From the NCBI GenBank assembly GCA_025458465.1, contig JALOSK010000008.1, forward strand, positions 1 through 16,850: a DNA stretch of 16,850 nucleotides. The letters are read 5' to 3'. The notes beneath the pieces were generated by a model that was not told the origin of the DNA, searched no databases, and saw only the letters and a list, made by a program, of their open reading frames with translations. Both the position numbers and the translations under genes were made by a program. The stretch comes from Sandarakinorhabdus sp. Lineage in GTDB: Bacteria > Pseudomonadota > Alphaproteobacteria > Sphingomonadales > Sphingomonadaceae. Shown in pieces: positions 7,111-15,261 of this stretch (position 1 is its first letter; the number at the start of each line of letters is the position of its first letter).

Positions 7111-8844
7111 TCAATACCCTGCCGGCCTGCCCTCGCCGCGGGCGTCTGCCCCACCGCGCCAGCCGCCGGTCACGCGCTGCACGCCGTTCAGTTTCAGCGG
7201 CAGCGCGGTCGCCACCGGCGCATGGCCCATGGCAGTGAAAGCAGGGATCATTTCCTCCAGCATCGTGCCCTTTTCAACCGCGAACCGGTCGCCAAGGGCC
7301 ACAAGTTGCGGCAGGGCGATGGCCTCTTCCACCGGCAGGCCCCAATCCAGCACGCCGATGATCGCCTTGGCGACCTGCGCGATGATGGTGGTGCCACCGG
7401 CCGCCCCGATGGCCAGCACCGGCTTGCCCTTGCTGTCATATACGATGGTGGGCGACATCGACGAGCGCGGCCGCTTGCCCGGCTGCACCCGGTTGGCGGT
7501 CAGTTCGCCCTGGTCTTCGGGGGCAAAGTTGAAATCGGTGAGTTCGTTGTTGAGCACGAAGCCGTTCGACACCAGGCCCGAACCGAAGGTCTTTTCCACG
7601 GTCGAGGTCCAGGTGACGACATTGCCGGCGGCATCGGCCACGGCAAAGCTGGTGGTGCCGGCCACTTCATTGTCCGCCGCCGCGATGCGCGGCGGGGCGT
7701 TGTCCGGCATCCCGGCCTCCGCCTTGGCGATGCGGCCGCCAGCACTGATCAGCGCCGACCGCGCCGCGATGTAGGCCGGATCGGTGAGGCCCTGCACCGG
7801 CACGGTCACGAATTCCGGATCGCCCAGCCACTTGTCCCGATCGGCATAGGCCAGGCGCTGGCTTTCGCCGAACAGGTGCCAGGCCACCGGGTTCTTCATG
7901 CCCAGCCCCTTCATGTCGAAGCGCTCCAGCTGCTTCAGCATGGCCAGCACGCCCACCCCGCCCGACGATGGCGGGCCCATGCCGCAGACCTTCCACTGGC
8001 GATAGGTGCCGCACACCGGTTCCCGCACCCGGGCGCGATAGGCAGCGAGATCGGCCATCGTCATCGCGGTCGGGTTGGCCTCGGCGGTGGAAACGGTCTT
8101 CACGATGCCCTCGGCAATGGCGCCGGTGTAGAAGGCCTCGGGCCCTTGTGCCGCGATGGTGCGCAGCGTGGCGGCGAGCTTTTCGTTGCGGAAGGTCTGG
8201 CCGGCTTGCAGCGGCGCACCGTCCTTGTCGAAATAGAGGGCGCGGCCTTCCGGGCCGGCCTTCTTCAGACTGTCCTGCCCGAAGGCGATGAAGCGCGCCA
8301 TGGTGGGCGAGATGGTGAAGCCTTCGGCCAGGCGGATGGCCGGCTCGAACAGTGCCGCCCACGGCAGCTTGCCCCAGCGCTTGTGCGCTTCGGCGGCGGC
8401 AGCGACATTGCCGGGCACGCCCACGCTGCGCCCGCCGGTGGCCGCCGTCATGAACGGCATCGGCTTGCCATCTGCACCCAGGAACTGGCTCGGGCTGGCA
8501 ACGCCCGGCGCCTTTTCGCGGCCGTCGATGGTGCCCAGCGGGCCATTGGCGGGCTGGTGGACGATGAAGCCACCGCCGCCGATGCCTGAAGATTGCGGTT
8601 CCACCACCGTCAGGGCCAGCATGGTGGCGATGGCGGCATCGGCGGCGCTGCCGCCTTTCTTCAGGATGGCGACGCCGGCTTCGCTGGCCGTCGGGTTGGC
8701 AGCCGATACCACGGCCTTGAACGGACCGGCGCCGGCCTGCGCGGCGGCCTGCACGGGGCCGCTGTCGGCATCCTTCGGGATCGGCTGCGCGAAGGCGGCG
8801 CTGGCAAGCAGGGAGGCGGAAAGGAGCAGGGTGCGGCTGATCAT
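7111..8844 (-). CDS. ggt: Gamma-glutamyltransferase (glutathione hydrolase)
   Basis: A 577-residue secreted Ntn-hydrolase that cleaves or transfers the gamma-glutamyl group of glutathione and similar compounds in the periplasm. A signal peptide covers residues 1-19 (MISRTLLLSASLLASAAFA). The precursor should self-cleave at G396/T397 within AGTTSFAVAD, with Thr397 as the new N-terminal nucleophile, matching Thr391 of the E. coli enzyme. Further family signs are GREKAPG with the substrate-binding Arg109, GIGGGGF (88-93), LNNELTDF (431-438), RPRSSMSPTIV with the SSM oxyanion segment, and the ending GGADARGEG. The ATG at 8844 begins the signal peptide and has AAGG seven to ten bases upstream; the open frame continues upstream without signal-peptide character. 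It lies 40 bp after pyrD and 58 bp before the acyl-CoA synthetase, all on the same strand. Confidence 0.95.
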   Translation of the reverse strand: MISRTLLLSASLLASAAFAQPIPKDADSGPVQAAAQAGAGPFKAVVSAANPTASEAGVAILKKGGSAADAAIATMLALTVVEPQSSGIGGGGFIVHQPANGPLGTIDGREKAPGVASPSQFLGADGKPMPFMTAATGGRSVGVPGNVAAAAEAHKRWGKLPWAALFEPAIRLAEGFTISPTMARFIAFGQDSLKKAGPEGRALYFDKDGAPLQAGQTFRNEKLAATLRTIAAQGPEAFYTGAIAEGIVKTVSTAEANPTAMTMADLAAYRARVREPVCGTYRQWKVCGMGPPSSGGVGVLAMLKQLERFDMKGLGMKNPVAWHLFGESQRLAYADRDKWLGDPEFVTVPVQGLTDPAYIAARSALISAGGRIAKAEAGMPDNAPPRIAAADNEVAGTTSFAVADAAGNVVTWTSTVEKTFGSGLVSNGFVLNNELTDFNFAPEDQGELTANRVQPGKRPRSSMSPTIVYDSKGKPVLAIGAAGGTTIIAQVAKAIIGVLDWGLPVEEAIALPQLVALGDRFAVEKGTMLEEMIPAFTAMGHAPVATALPLKLNGVQRVTGGWRGGADARGEGRPAGY

Positions 8845-8884
8845 GGCGCTGCACCTTAGGCCGATTTGCGCGGCTGAAAAGTGC

Positions 8885-9916
8885 CTAAACCGCGTGGCCG
8901 ACAGCCTGCCCCACCGAGGAGAAGCCGTCCCGCCGCAGCAGCCCGGCAAGCTCGGCCTTGATGCGCGTCACCAGCCCCGGCCCACGATAGACCAGCGCGG
9001 AATAGAGCTGCACCGCGCTCGCCCCGGCGCGGATGCGATCATAGGCGTCCTGCCCCGATGCGATGCCGCCCACGGCAACAAGCGGCAGCGCGCCGCCGGT
9101 TTCGGCGCGGAAACGCTTGAGGGCGGCCAGCGCCAGCGGCTTCAGTGGCGCACCCGACAGGCCGCCCGTCTCGCCGGCATGGCGGCTGGCCAGCGCCGGC
9201 CGCGAGACCGTGGTGTTGGAGACGATCAGGCCATCAACGCCGCCATCGATGCAGGCGCGGGCGATGGTGGCCCAGTCATCCTCGCCCTGATCGGGTGCGA
9301 CCTTGACGAACAGCGGCACGGCAAGCTCGCCGCGCGCCGCCATCACCCGCGCAATCAGATCGGCCAGGGCCGCGCCATCCTGCAAGGATCGCAGGCCCGG
9401 CGTGTTGGGGGAGGAGATGTTGACCGTGACATAGGAGGCCAGCGGCGCCAGCGCCCGCAGGCCCGTCACATAATCGCCGGTGCGATCCTCGCTGTCCTTG
9501 TTGGCACCGAGGTTGATGCCAACCACGCCGGACCGGCCCGCCCGTGCCGACAGGCGGGCATGGGCGAACTCCACGCCCTTTGAATTGAAGCCGAAGCGGT
9601 TGATCACCGCCTCGTCCTCCACCAGCCGGAACAGGCGGGGCTTGGGGTTGCCGGGCTGCGGGCGCGGACACACGCTGCCGCATTCAACGAAACCAAAGCC
9701 CAGACGCAGCATGGCATCGGGCACCTCGGCATCCTTGTCGAAGCCGGCGGCAAGGCCAATCGGGTTGGGCAGGCGCAGCCCGGCCAGTTCGGTGGCGAGG
9801 ACCGGATCATCCGCGGGCGCGGCTGGCACGAGGCCCGTCTTCAGTGCTGCCAGCGTGACATTGTGCGCCGCTTCCGGATCGAGCGCGAACAGCAGGGGGC
9901 GAAGGGCGGCGAACAT
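8885..9916 (-). CDS. pyrD: Dihydroorotate dehydrogenase, class 2 (quinone-dependent)
   Basis: A 343-residue FMN enzyme that oxidises dihydroorotate to orotate in pyrimidine synthesis and passes electrons to membrane quinones. The N-terminal amphipathic segment MFAALRPLLFALDPEAAH is the class 2 membrane-associating part. FMN and substrate motifs are GLAAGFDKDAEV (54-65), RPQPGNPKPRLFR, NRFGFNSKG (106-114), NISSPNTPG (166-174) with the likely catalytic base Ser169, VSNTT, GGLSGAPLKP and VAVGGI. Ser169 rather than Cys confirms class 2. In the loop usually spelled GTVTPRPQPG the sequence is GSVCPRPQPG, a conservative change. The ATG at 9916 matches family starts, though no clear ribosome binding site is seen. 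It follows the exonuclease gene by 46 bp and precedes ggt by 40 bp. Confidence 0.96.
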   Translation of the reverse strand: MFAALRPLLFALDPEAAHNVTLAALKTGLVPAAPADDPVLATELAGLRLPNPIGLAAGFDKDAEVPDAMLRLGFGFVECGSVCPRPQPGNPKPRLFRLVEDEAVINRFGFNSKGVEFAHARLSARAGRSGVVGINLGANKDSEDRTGDYVTGLRALAPLASYVTVNISSPNTPGLRSLQDGAALADLIARVMAARGELAVPLFVKVAPDQGEDDWATIARACIDGGVDGLIVSNTTVSRPALASRHAGETGGLSGAPLKPLALAALKRFRAETGGALPLVAVGGIASGQDAYDRIRAGASAVQLYSALVYRGPGLVTRIKAELAGLLRRDGFSSVGQAVGHAV

Positions 9917-9962
9917 GGCTTGCGGCCATGGCAGGGGCGGGGCGTCCGTTCAATCCCCCCAA

Positions 9963-10958
9963 TCACTCGGCGTCATCGTCCCGCCCCACCAGCGCCAGCG
10001 CGCGGGCGCGGCGCTGGTGCAGGGCGCACCAGTGCAGCAACGCCTCCTCGCGGCCGTGCGTCACCCACACTTCGCCCGGGTTCAGCTCGGTGATGGTGGC
10101 GGTCAGTTCGTCCCAGTCGGCATGGTCGGAAATGATCAGCGGCAGTTCCACACCGCGCTGCACGGCCCGCTGGCGCACGCGCATCCATCCCGATGCCATG
10201 GCCGTCACCGGATCGGGCAGGCGGCGGCTCCAAAGGTCGTTCAAGGCAGACGGCGGCGCGATGATGATGTGGCCCTTCAGCGCATCGCCCTTCAGCGTGC
10301 CCACCGGGCGCAGATCGCCCAGGTGGACGCCGTGCGCCTGGTACAGATCGCACAGCGCCACCATCGCGCCGTGCAGATAGATGGGCGCATCATGGCCGGC
10401 GCGGCGCAGTTCGGCGATCACCCGCTGCGCCTTGCCCAACGCATAGGCGCCCACCGCGACGCAGCGATCCGGATTGGCGGCCAGCGTGGTGAGCAGCTTG
10501 GCCACTTCGTTGGCCGTGTCGGGATGGCGGAACACCGGCAGGCCGAACGTGGCTTCGGTGATGAAGATATCACAGGTCAGCGGTTCGAATTGGGTGCAGG
10601 TGGGATCGGCGCGGCGCTTGTAATCGCCTGAGATGATGATGCGCGTGCCGGCCTTTTCCAGCACCACCTGCGCCGATCCCAGCACATGACCGGCCGGCAG
10701 CAGCCGGCACGACAGGCCATCGCCCAGCGCCAGCCGTTCGCCATAGGCCAGCGCCTGCCCGCCAGATTGTGGCCCGAAGCGCTGGTGCATGATCGCCAGC
10801 GTTTCGGCGGTGGCCAGCACATGGCTGTGCCCGGCGCGCGCGTGATCGGCGTGGCCGTGGGTGATGATGGCCCGGTCCACCGGGCGGGAAGGGTCGATCC
10901 ACGTGTCGATGCCGGGCAGATAGAGCCCGTGCGGATGCGGTTCGATCCAGCGCGCCAT
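9963..10958 (-). CDS. Ligase-associated DNA exonuclease, metallo-beta-lactamase fold
   Basis: A 331-residue protein of the MBL-fold nuclease group found in a bacterial DNA repair cluster with an Lhr-type helicase, an ATP-dependent DNA ligase and a metallophosphoesterase. The metal-binding signature HxHxDH is THGHADHARAG (33-43; His34, His36, Asp38, His39). Further ligands are consistent with His91 in AGHVLGSAQ, Asp112 in SGDYK, His279 in SDHADW and His301 in THGRE. The segment ITEATFGLPVFRHP is typical of this nuclease group. Cell location is cytoplasmic, as no signal peptide is seen. The start at 10958 has AGGGCAGG directly upstream. The gene is divergent from the DUF3617-helicase run, with 35 bp between the starts, and no ligase gene follows it; pyrD does. 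The molecular function is inferred from the family. Confidence 0.92.
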   Translation of the reverse strand: MARWIEPHPHGLYLPGIDTWIDPSRPVDRAIITHGHADHARAGHSHVLATAETLAIMHQRFGPQSGGQALAYGERLALGDGLSCRLLPAGHVLGSAQVVLEKAGTRIIISGDYKRRADPTCTQFEPLTCDIFITEATFGLPVFRHPDTANEVAKLLTTLAANPDRCVAVGAYALGKAQRVIAELRRAGHDAPIYLHGAMVALCDLYQAHGVHLGDLRPVGTLKGDALKGHIIIAPPSALNDLWSRRLPDPVTAMASGWMRVRQRAVQRGVELPLIISDHADWDELTATITELNPGEVWVTHGREEALLHWCALHQRRARALALVGRDDDAE

Positions 10959-10993
10959 GCCTGCCCTATGCGCCCGGCGGGGCCGCTGCTACA
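10959..10993. promoter_or_regulatory. Short divergent intergenic region, probable start of both transcripts
   Basis: Only 35 bp separate the exonuclease start from the first possible DUF3617 start, so promoter elements must overlap the coding sequences or each other. On the + strand TACAAT (10990-10995) resembles a -10 box. If used, transcription would begin about 11002, giving an almost leaderless message for the ATG at 11003. No convincing -35 element lies at the right distance. This is a weak call made by eye. Confidence 0.25.
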
Positions 10994-11434
10994 ATGCATC
11001 ACATGCGCACGCCCATCCTGTTTGCCGCCGCCGCGCTGGCCGCCCCGGCAACCGCCGCACCCCAGGTGATGCCCGGCCAGTGGCAGTCCACCTCGGTGGT
11101 TGAGCATATGACGATGCCGGGCATGCCGCCGGAAGCGCTGGCCATGATGAAGGGCCGGCCCACCACGGTGCGCTATTGCCTGACGCCAGAGGAGGCGGCG
11201 GCAGATCCGCGCAAGCTGCTGAATGCCGACAAGAGCTGCACGGTGAAGCGCTTCACGCTGAACGCCGGGACAATCGATGCCGAGATGCAGTGCCGCACCG
11301 ATCAGGGACCGGCAACGATCAGCATGAAGGGGCGCTATGCTGCCGACAGTTACGAGATGACGTCGCGCATGACCAATGGCCCGATGACGATGCAGAGCCG
11401 CGTGACCGCCCGCCGATTGGGGCCGTGCAAATAG
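10994..11434 (+). CDS. Secreted DUF3617-family protein
   Basis: A 146-residue protein (143 if the ATG at 11003 is used). The N-terminus is a signal peptide (MRTPILFAAAALAAPATA, then AP), so the mature form is exported, probably to the periplasm. The mature part begins with the G-Q-W segment typical of DUF3617 (VMPGQWQSTSVVEHMTMPGM) and contains four cysteines at about residues 62, 82, 100 and 145, spaced as in this family (RYCLTP, KSCTVKRF, EMQCRT, GPCK); two disulfides are likely. The function of DUF3617 is unknown. The end overlaps the GTG start proposed for the helicase by 10 bases, so the two are probably co-translated, although an exported protein and a DNA helicase have no obvious common task. 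No good ribosome binding site distinguishes the two candidate starts. Confidence 0.85.
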   Translation: MHHMRTPILFAAAALAAPATAAPQVMPGQWQSTSVVEHMTMPGMPPEALAMMKGRPTTVRYCLTPEEAAADPRKLLNADKSCTVKRFTLNAGTIDAEMQCRTDQGPATISMKGRYAADSYEMTSRMTNGPMTMQSRVTARRLGPCK

Positions 11435-13920
11435 CCCCGGCCGAGGCGCCGCAAACGCTGCCGCCCCCGCCCCCGCTCCAGCCGTTGCCTGCGCCGTTGC
11501 CTGCGCCGCTGCCCCCCGCCATCGCCGCCTGGTTCGCGCAGCGCGGCTGGCAGATGCGCGCGCATCAGCTGGCGATGCTGGATGCCGCGGCGCGTGGCCG
11601 CCATGCGCTGCTCACCGCGCCCACAGGGGCCGGCAAGACGCTGGCGGGCTTCCTGCCAACGCTTGCCGATCTGGCCACCCGCCCGCACGAAGGCCTGCAC
11701 ACGCTCTACATCTCGCCCTTGAAGGCGCTGGCGGTGGATGTGCAGCGAAATCTGCTCACGCCGATTGCCGAGATGGGCCTTCCCATCACGGTGGAAACCC
11801 GCACCGGCGACACGCCGTCGGATCGCAAGGCCCGGCAGAAGGCACGGCCGCCGCAGATATTGCTCACCACGCCCGAAAGCCTCGCCATCCTGCTCTCCGC
11901 ACCGGAAGCCGCGTTGATGATGGCCGGCGTGCGGCGCGTGATCGTGGACGAGATCCACGCCTTTGGCACCACCAAGCGCGGTGACCAGCTTTCGCTGTGC
12001 CTGGCGCGATTGCAGCGCCTGGCGCCGCAGCTGCAGCGGGTTGGCCTGTCGGCCACCATCGCCGATCCGGAAAGCTGGGCGGGCTGGCTGGCGCCCGATG
12101 CCGATGCCGATGCCGTGGAGATCGTGCGCGCCGCGGCCGGCGCCGATCCCGATATCGACATCTTGGTGATCGATGATCGCATCCCGTGGGGCGGCCACAA
12201 TGGCCGCTGGGCGGCGCGCGCCGTGATGCGCCGCATCGAGGCGGCGCGGCTGGCCATCGTGTTCGTCAACACCCGCGCCGTGGCCGAACTGGTGTTCCGC
12301 GATCTGTGGGCGGAAAACGATCAGTCGCTGCCCATCGGCATCCATCACGGCAGCCTGGCGCCCGAAGCGCGCCGCAAGGTGGAGGCTGCGATGGCGGCCG
12401 GGCGCCTGCGCGCCATCGTCGCCACCGCCAGCCTTGATCTGGGGCTGGACTGGGGTGACGTCGATCTCGTCATCCAGATGGGCGCACCCAAGGGCGCATC
12501 GCGCCTGCTGCAGCGCACGGGCCGCGCCAATCACCGCATGGATGAAGCCAGCCGCTGCCTGATCGTGCCAGGCAATCGCTTTGAATATCTGGAGGCGCTG
12601 GCCGCGCGCGATGCCGTGCATGAAGGCGAGCTGGATCCCGATGGCTTCCGGCCCGGCGCGCTGGATGTGCTGGCCCAGCATGTGGTGGGCATGGTGGCCG
12701 CCGGGCCGGTGCATCCGGACGCGCTGTATGACGAGGTGAAGAGCGCCGCACCCTATGCCGGGCTGACGCGCGCGACGTTCGAACATGTGCTCGATTACGC
12801 CGCCACCGGTGGTTATGCGCTGAAGGCCTATGAACGCTATCAGCGGCTGGTGCGCGGGCGCGATGGCCAGCTCAGGCTGCGCACGCCGGCGCTGGCGCGG
12901 CAATGGCGGATGAACAGCGGCACCATCGTCGAAGCCGTGGCCATGAACGTGGTGTTCGGCAGCGGAACTGGCCGGGGCGGCCGCCGTCTTGGACAGGTGG
13001 AGGAGTATTTCGCCGGGCAACTGCGGGTGGGGGACAGTTTCATGTTCGCCGGCCAGGTGCTGGAAGTGACCGGCTTCGACGGGGCAGACATCCACGTGCG
13101 CATGGGGCGCGGCAGCCCCAAGGTGCCGGTCTATGCCGGCGGGCGCATGCCGATGACGACACGGCTGGCAAGGCGGGTGCGCGGGCTGATGAACGCGCCT
13201 GATCGCTGGGCCGCGATGCCGCCCGACGTGCGCGAATGGCTGGCCATCCAGGCCCGCGTCTCGCGCTTGCCCGGCGATGATGATGTGCTGGTGGAGACCT
13301 TTCAGCGCGATGATCGCTGGTACATGATCGCCTATGGCTTTGCCGGCCATCCGGCACACCAGACGCTGGGCATGCTGGTGACGCAGCGCATGGAACGCGC
13401 CGGGCTGAAACCGCTGGGTTTCGTGGCCAGCGATTATGCCATGGCCTGCTGGAGCCTCGATCCGGTGGACGATCCGCGACCGTTGTTCGATCCGGCCGTG
13501 CTGGAGGATGAGCTGGCGCAATGGCTGGCCGCCTCGCCCTTCCTGCGCCGCGCCTTCCGAGAGGTGGCCATCATCGGCGGCCTGATTGAACGCACGCAGC
13601 CGGGCGTGGTGAAATCGGGCAAGGCGATGAGCGTGTCCGCCGACCTCATCTATGACGTGCTTCGCAAGCACGAGCCGGATCACCTGCTGCTCGCCGCTGC
13701 CTGGACCGACGCGCGCGGCAAGCTGACCGATATCGAGCGGCTGGCGGCGCTGCTGGAGCAGGCGCATGCCCGCATGACGCACATGCGCCTGCCCCATGTC
13801 TCGCCGCTGGCCGTGCCCTCGCTGCTCACCATCGGGCGCGAACGCGTGGGGGCCGAGGCAGACAGCGCGCTGCTGGCGGAAGCCGAAGCGCTGATTGCCG
13901 AGGCGATGCGGGTGGACTAG
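11425..13920 (+). CDS. Lhr-type DEIH-box helicase, ligase-associated DNA damage response
   Basis: An 831-residue superfamily 2 helicase of the Lhr-Core type, which translocates on single-stranded DNA with ATP and is linked to DNA repair. Motif I is APTGAGKT (65-72), Ia SPLKALAVD (97-105), II DEIH (175-178), III SAT (209-211), the motif IV/V region VATASLDLGLDWGD (332-345) and VI QRTGRANHR (363-371). The long C-terminal half includes winged-helix and Lhr-specific parts (YERYQRLVRGRDGQLRLR and PKVPVYAGGRMPMTT). DEIH rather than DEVH fits the ligase-associated group. The start is uncertain. The GTG at 11425 overlaps the DUF3617 stop; in-frame TTG codons at 11485 and 11497 would give about 810 residues and remove most of a proline-rich leader. 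The frame stays open upstream through the DUF3617 gene, but that part is a shadow. Confidence 0.94.
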   Translation: MQIAPAEAPQTLPPPPPLQPLPAPLPAPLPPAIAAWFAQRGWQMRAHQLAMLDAAARGRHALLTAPTGAGKTLAGFLPTLADLATRPHEGLHTLYISPLKALAVDVQRNLLTPIAEMGLPITVETRTGDTPSDRKARQKARPPQILLTTPESLAILLSAPEAALMMAGVRRVIVDEIHAFGTTKRGDQLSLCLARLQRLAPQLQRVGLSATIADPESWAGWLAPDADADAVEIVRAAAGADPDIDILVIDDRIPWGGHNGRWAARAVMRRIEAARLAIVFVNTRAVAELVFRDLWAENDQSLPIGIHHGSLAPEARRKVEAAMAAGRLRAIVATASLDLGLDWGDVDLVIQMGAPKGASRLLQRTGRANHRMDEASRCLIVPGNRFEYLEALAARDAVHEGELDPDGFRPGALDVLAQHVVGMVAAGPVHPDALYDEVKSAAPYAGLTRATFEHVLDYAATGGYALKAYERYQRLVRGRDGQLRLRTPALARQWRMNSGTIVEAVAMNVVFGSGTGRGGRRLGQVEEYFAGQLRVGDSFMFAGQVLEVTGFDGADIHVRMGRGSPKVPVYAGGRMPMTTRLARRVRGLMNAPDRWAAMPPDVREWLAIQARVSRLPGDDDVLVETFQRDDRWYMIAYGFAGHPAHQTLGMLVTQRMERAGLKPLGFVASDYAMACWSLDPVDDPRPLFDPAVLEDELAQWLAASPFLRRAFREVAIIGGLIERTQPGVVKSGKAMSVSADLIYDVLRKHEPDHLLLAAAWTDARGKLTDIERLAALLEQAHARMTHMRLPHVSPLAVPSLLTIGRERVGAEADSALLAEAEALIAEAMRVD
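11481..11516 (+). repeat. 12-bp tandem repeat in the helicase leader
   Basis: GCCGTTGCCTGC occurs twice in a row (11481-11492 and 11493-11504) and is followed by a decayed third copy, GCCGCTGCCCCC (11505-11516). The repeat keeps the reading frame and encodes the Leu-Pro-Ala-Pro units of the proline-rich N-terminus of the helicase. It probably arose by slippage, and copy number may vary between relatives. It also contains the two alternative TTG starts. Confidence 0.75.
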
Positions 13921-13929
13921 TCACACGGC

Positions 13930-15258
13930 ATGCGGTCTCCCGACACGTCGTTCTTTGGCCACCCGGCAGGGCTGGGCTTCCTTGCCTTCACCCAGGCGTG
14001 GGAGCGATTTTCCTTTTATGGCATGCAGGCGCTGCTGCCGCTGTATCTGGTCGATCATCTGCTGGAACCCGACGTCGCGGCCGGGGTGGCCGGGCTGACC
14101 GGCTTGCGGGCCGGGGTGGAGGCGCTCACCGGCCCGCTGAGCACCACGGCCTTCGCCGCCCAATTGTTCGGCCTGTACATCGGCCTGTTCAACATCGCGC
14201 CGCTGGCGCTGGGCTGGCTGGCCGATGGGCTGTTCGGGCAGCGCCGGCTGGTGCTGGCCGGGCTGCTGCTGATGGCCGCCGGGCATCTCGCCATGGCGGT
14301 GGAGGCGCTGTTCCTGCCGGCGCTGGCGCTGCTGCTGCTGGGCGGCGGCTGCCTGAAGGGCAATCTCTATGCCCAGGTCGGCATGCTCTATGCCGGCGGC
14401 GACGGCCGGCGCACGCGGGCCTATGCCATCCACCTGATGGCGCTGAACGTCGGTTCCATCCTGGCGCCGCTGATCTGTGGCACGCTGGGGGAACGCGTGG
14501 GCTGGCATTGGGGCTTCACCGCTGCCGGCATCGGCATGCTGCTGGGCCTGGCCATCTATGTGGCCGGCACCCGCCACCTGCCGCCCGACAATATCCGGCG
14601 CACGCGTGTCACGCCGGATGTTCCCGCCGTCGGCGAGGCGGCGGCCATCACCGCCATCGTGCTGATGCTGCTGCCCTTCACCATCGTCTATGCGGCCGCC
14701 ATGCAGGCCTACAACCTGCTGCTGGTGTGGGCGCAGGAGGTGATGGACCGGGATGTGGCCGGCTTCGAGGTGCCGGTCACCTGGCTGCTCACCTATGATG
14801 GGCTGATGACCATCGTGGGCATCTTCCTTGCCCTGCGCCTGTGGGCCGGGCTGGGCCGGCGCGAACCCGATGCCATGATCAAGCTGGCGGTGGCGGGGCT
14901 GATCGTGGCGGCAGCCTGGTCGCTGCTGGCTGTCGTGACGACGGCGGCGGCTGGTGGACCGGTGTCGATGCTGCTCGTGCTGCTGTTCTTCGCCCTGCTC
15001 GATCTGTCCTACGGCTGGCTTGACCCGCCGGCCAACAGCTTCGTTTCGGTGCATGCGCCGGCCCGGCTGGCCAGCACGCTGATGAGCCTCAACATCGCGG
15101 CGTTCGGGGCTGCCAACATCGCGTCCGGCTGGCTGGGCCGCTTTCAGGAACCATTGGGGCCGGCCGGCTTCTGGTGGCTGCTGGCGGCGGTGGGCGGCGC
15201 CGGTGCTGTCGTTGCCCTGCTGCTGCGGCCCCTGGTGGTGCGGCTGGCGCCTGGTTGA
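13930..15258 (+). CDS. POT/PTR2-family proton-coupled peptide transporter (variant)
   Basis: A 442-residue integral membrane protein with about 12 hydrophobic segments, of the major facilitator superfamily. Family marks are FTQAWERFSFYGMQALL (20-36) in helix 1, LGWLADGLFGQRR (about 94-106), LKGNLYAQVGMLY, which corresponds to the K-P-N-x-x-x-x-V-G-x-L-Y motif, and LICGTLGERVGWHWGFTAAG. POT proteins import di- and tripeptides with protons. The ExxER motif of helix 1 reads QAWER here (Gln22, Glu25, Arg26), so the first glutamate is lost, and KPN is KGN. The length is a little short for bacterial POTs. The gene begins 9 bp after the helicase stop and ends 3 bp before the PdeM gene, so all three are probably co-transcribed. 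Substrate could be peptides or a related compound; the motif changes make this uncertain. Confidence 0.88.
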   Translation: MRSPDTSFFGHPAGLGFLAFTQAWERFSFYGMQALLPLYLVDHLLEPDVAAGVAGLTGLRAGVEALTGPLSTTAFAAQLFGLYIGLFNIAPLALGWLADGLFGQRRLVLAGLLLMAAGHLAMAVEALFLPALALLLLGGGCLKGNLYAQVGMLYAGGDGRRTRAYAIHLMALNVGSILAPLICGTLGERVGWHWGFTAAGIGMLLGLAIYVAGTRHLPPDNIRRTRVTPDVPAVGEAAAITAIVLMLLPFTIVYAAAMQAYNLLLVWAQEVMDRDVAGFEVPVTWLLTYDGLMTIVGIFLALRLWAGLGRREPDAMIKLAVAGLIVAAAWSLLAVVTTAAAGGPVSMLLVLLFFALLDLSYGWLDPPANSFVSVHAPARLASTLMSLNIAAFGAANIASGWLGRFQEPLGPAGFWWLLAAVGGAGAVVALLLRPLVVRLAPG

Positions 15259-15261
15259 TCC

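Noticed and set aside
5286..7238. 650-residue open frame opposite the acyl-CoA synthetase
   Set aside because: It shows no family motifs and has antisense-type composition; the minus strand encodes a complete ANL enzyme.
6751..8589. 612-residue open frame opposite gamma-glutamyltransferase
   Set aside because: It crosses the boundary of two well-supported minus-strand genes and has no recognisable domain.
8856..8888. Inverted repeat TTAGGC / GCCTAA around the pyrD stop
   Set aside because: The arms are only 6 bp with a 21-nt spacer and no U-run, which is easily expected by chance.
11176..11424. Upstream extension of the helicase frame through the DUF3617 gene
   Set aside because: The residues are Arg/Asp/His-rich and unlike Lhr helicases, while the other frame gives a typical DUF3617 protein with signal peptide.
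11350..13797. 815-residue open frame opposite the helicase
   Set aside because: The composition (His, Gln, Arg, Gly, Ala repeats) is that of an antisense shadow, and the helicase with all its motifs occupies the + strand.
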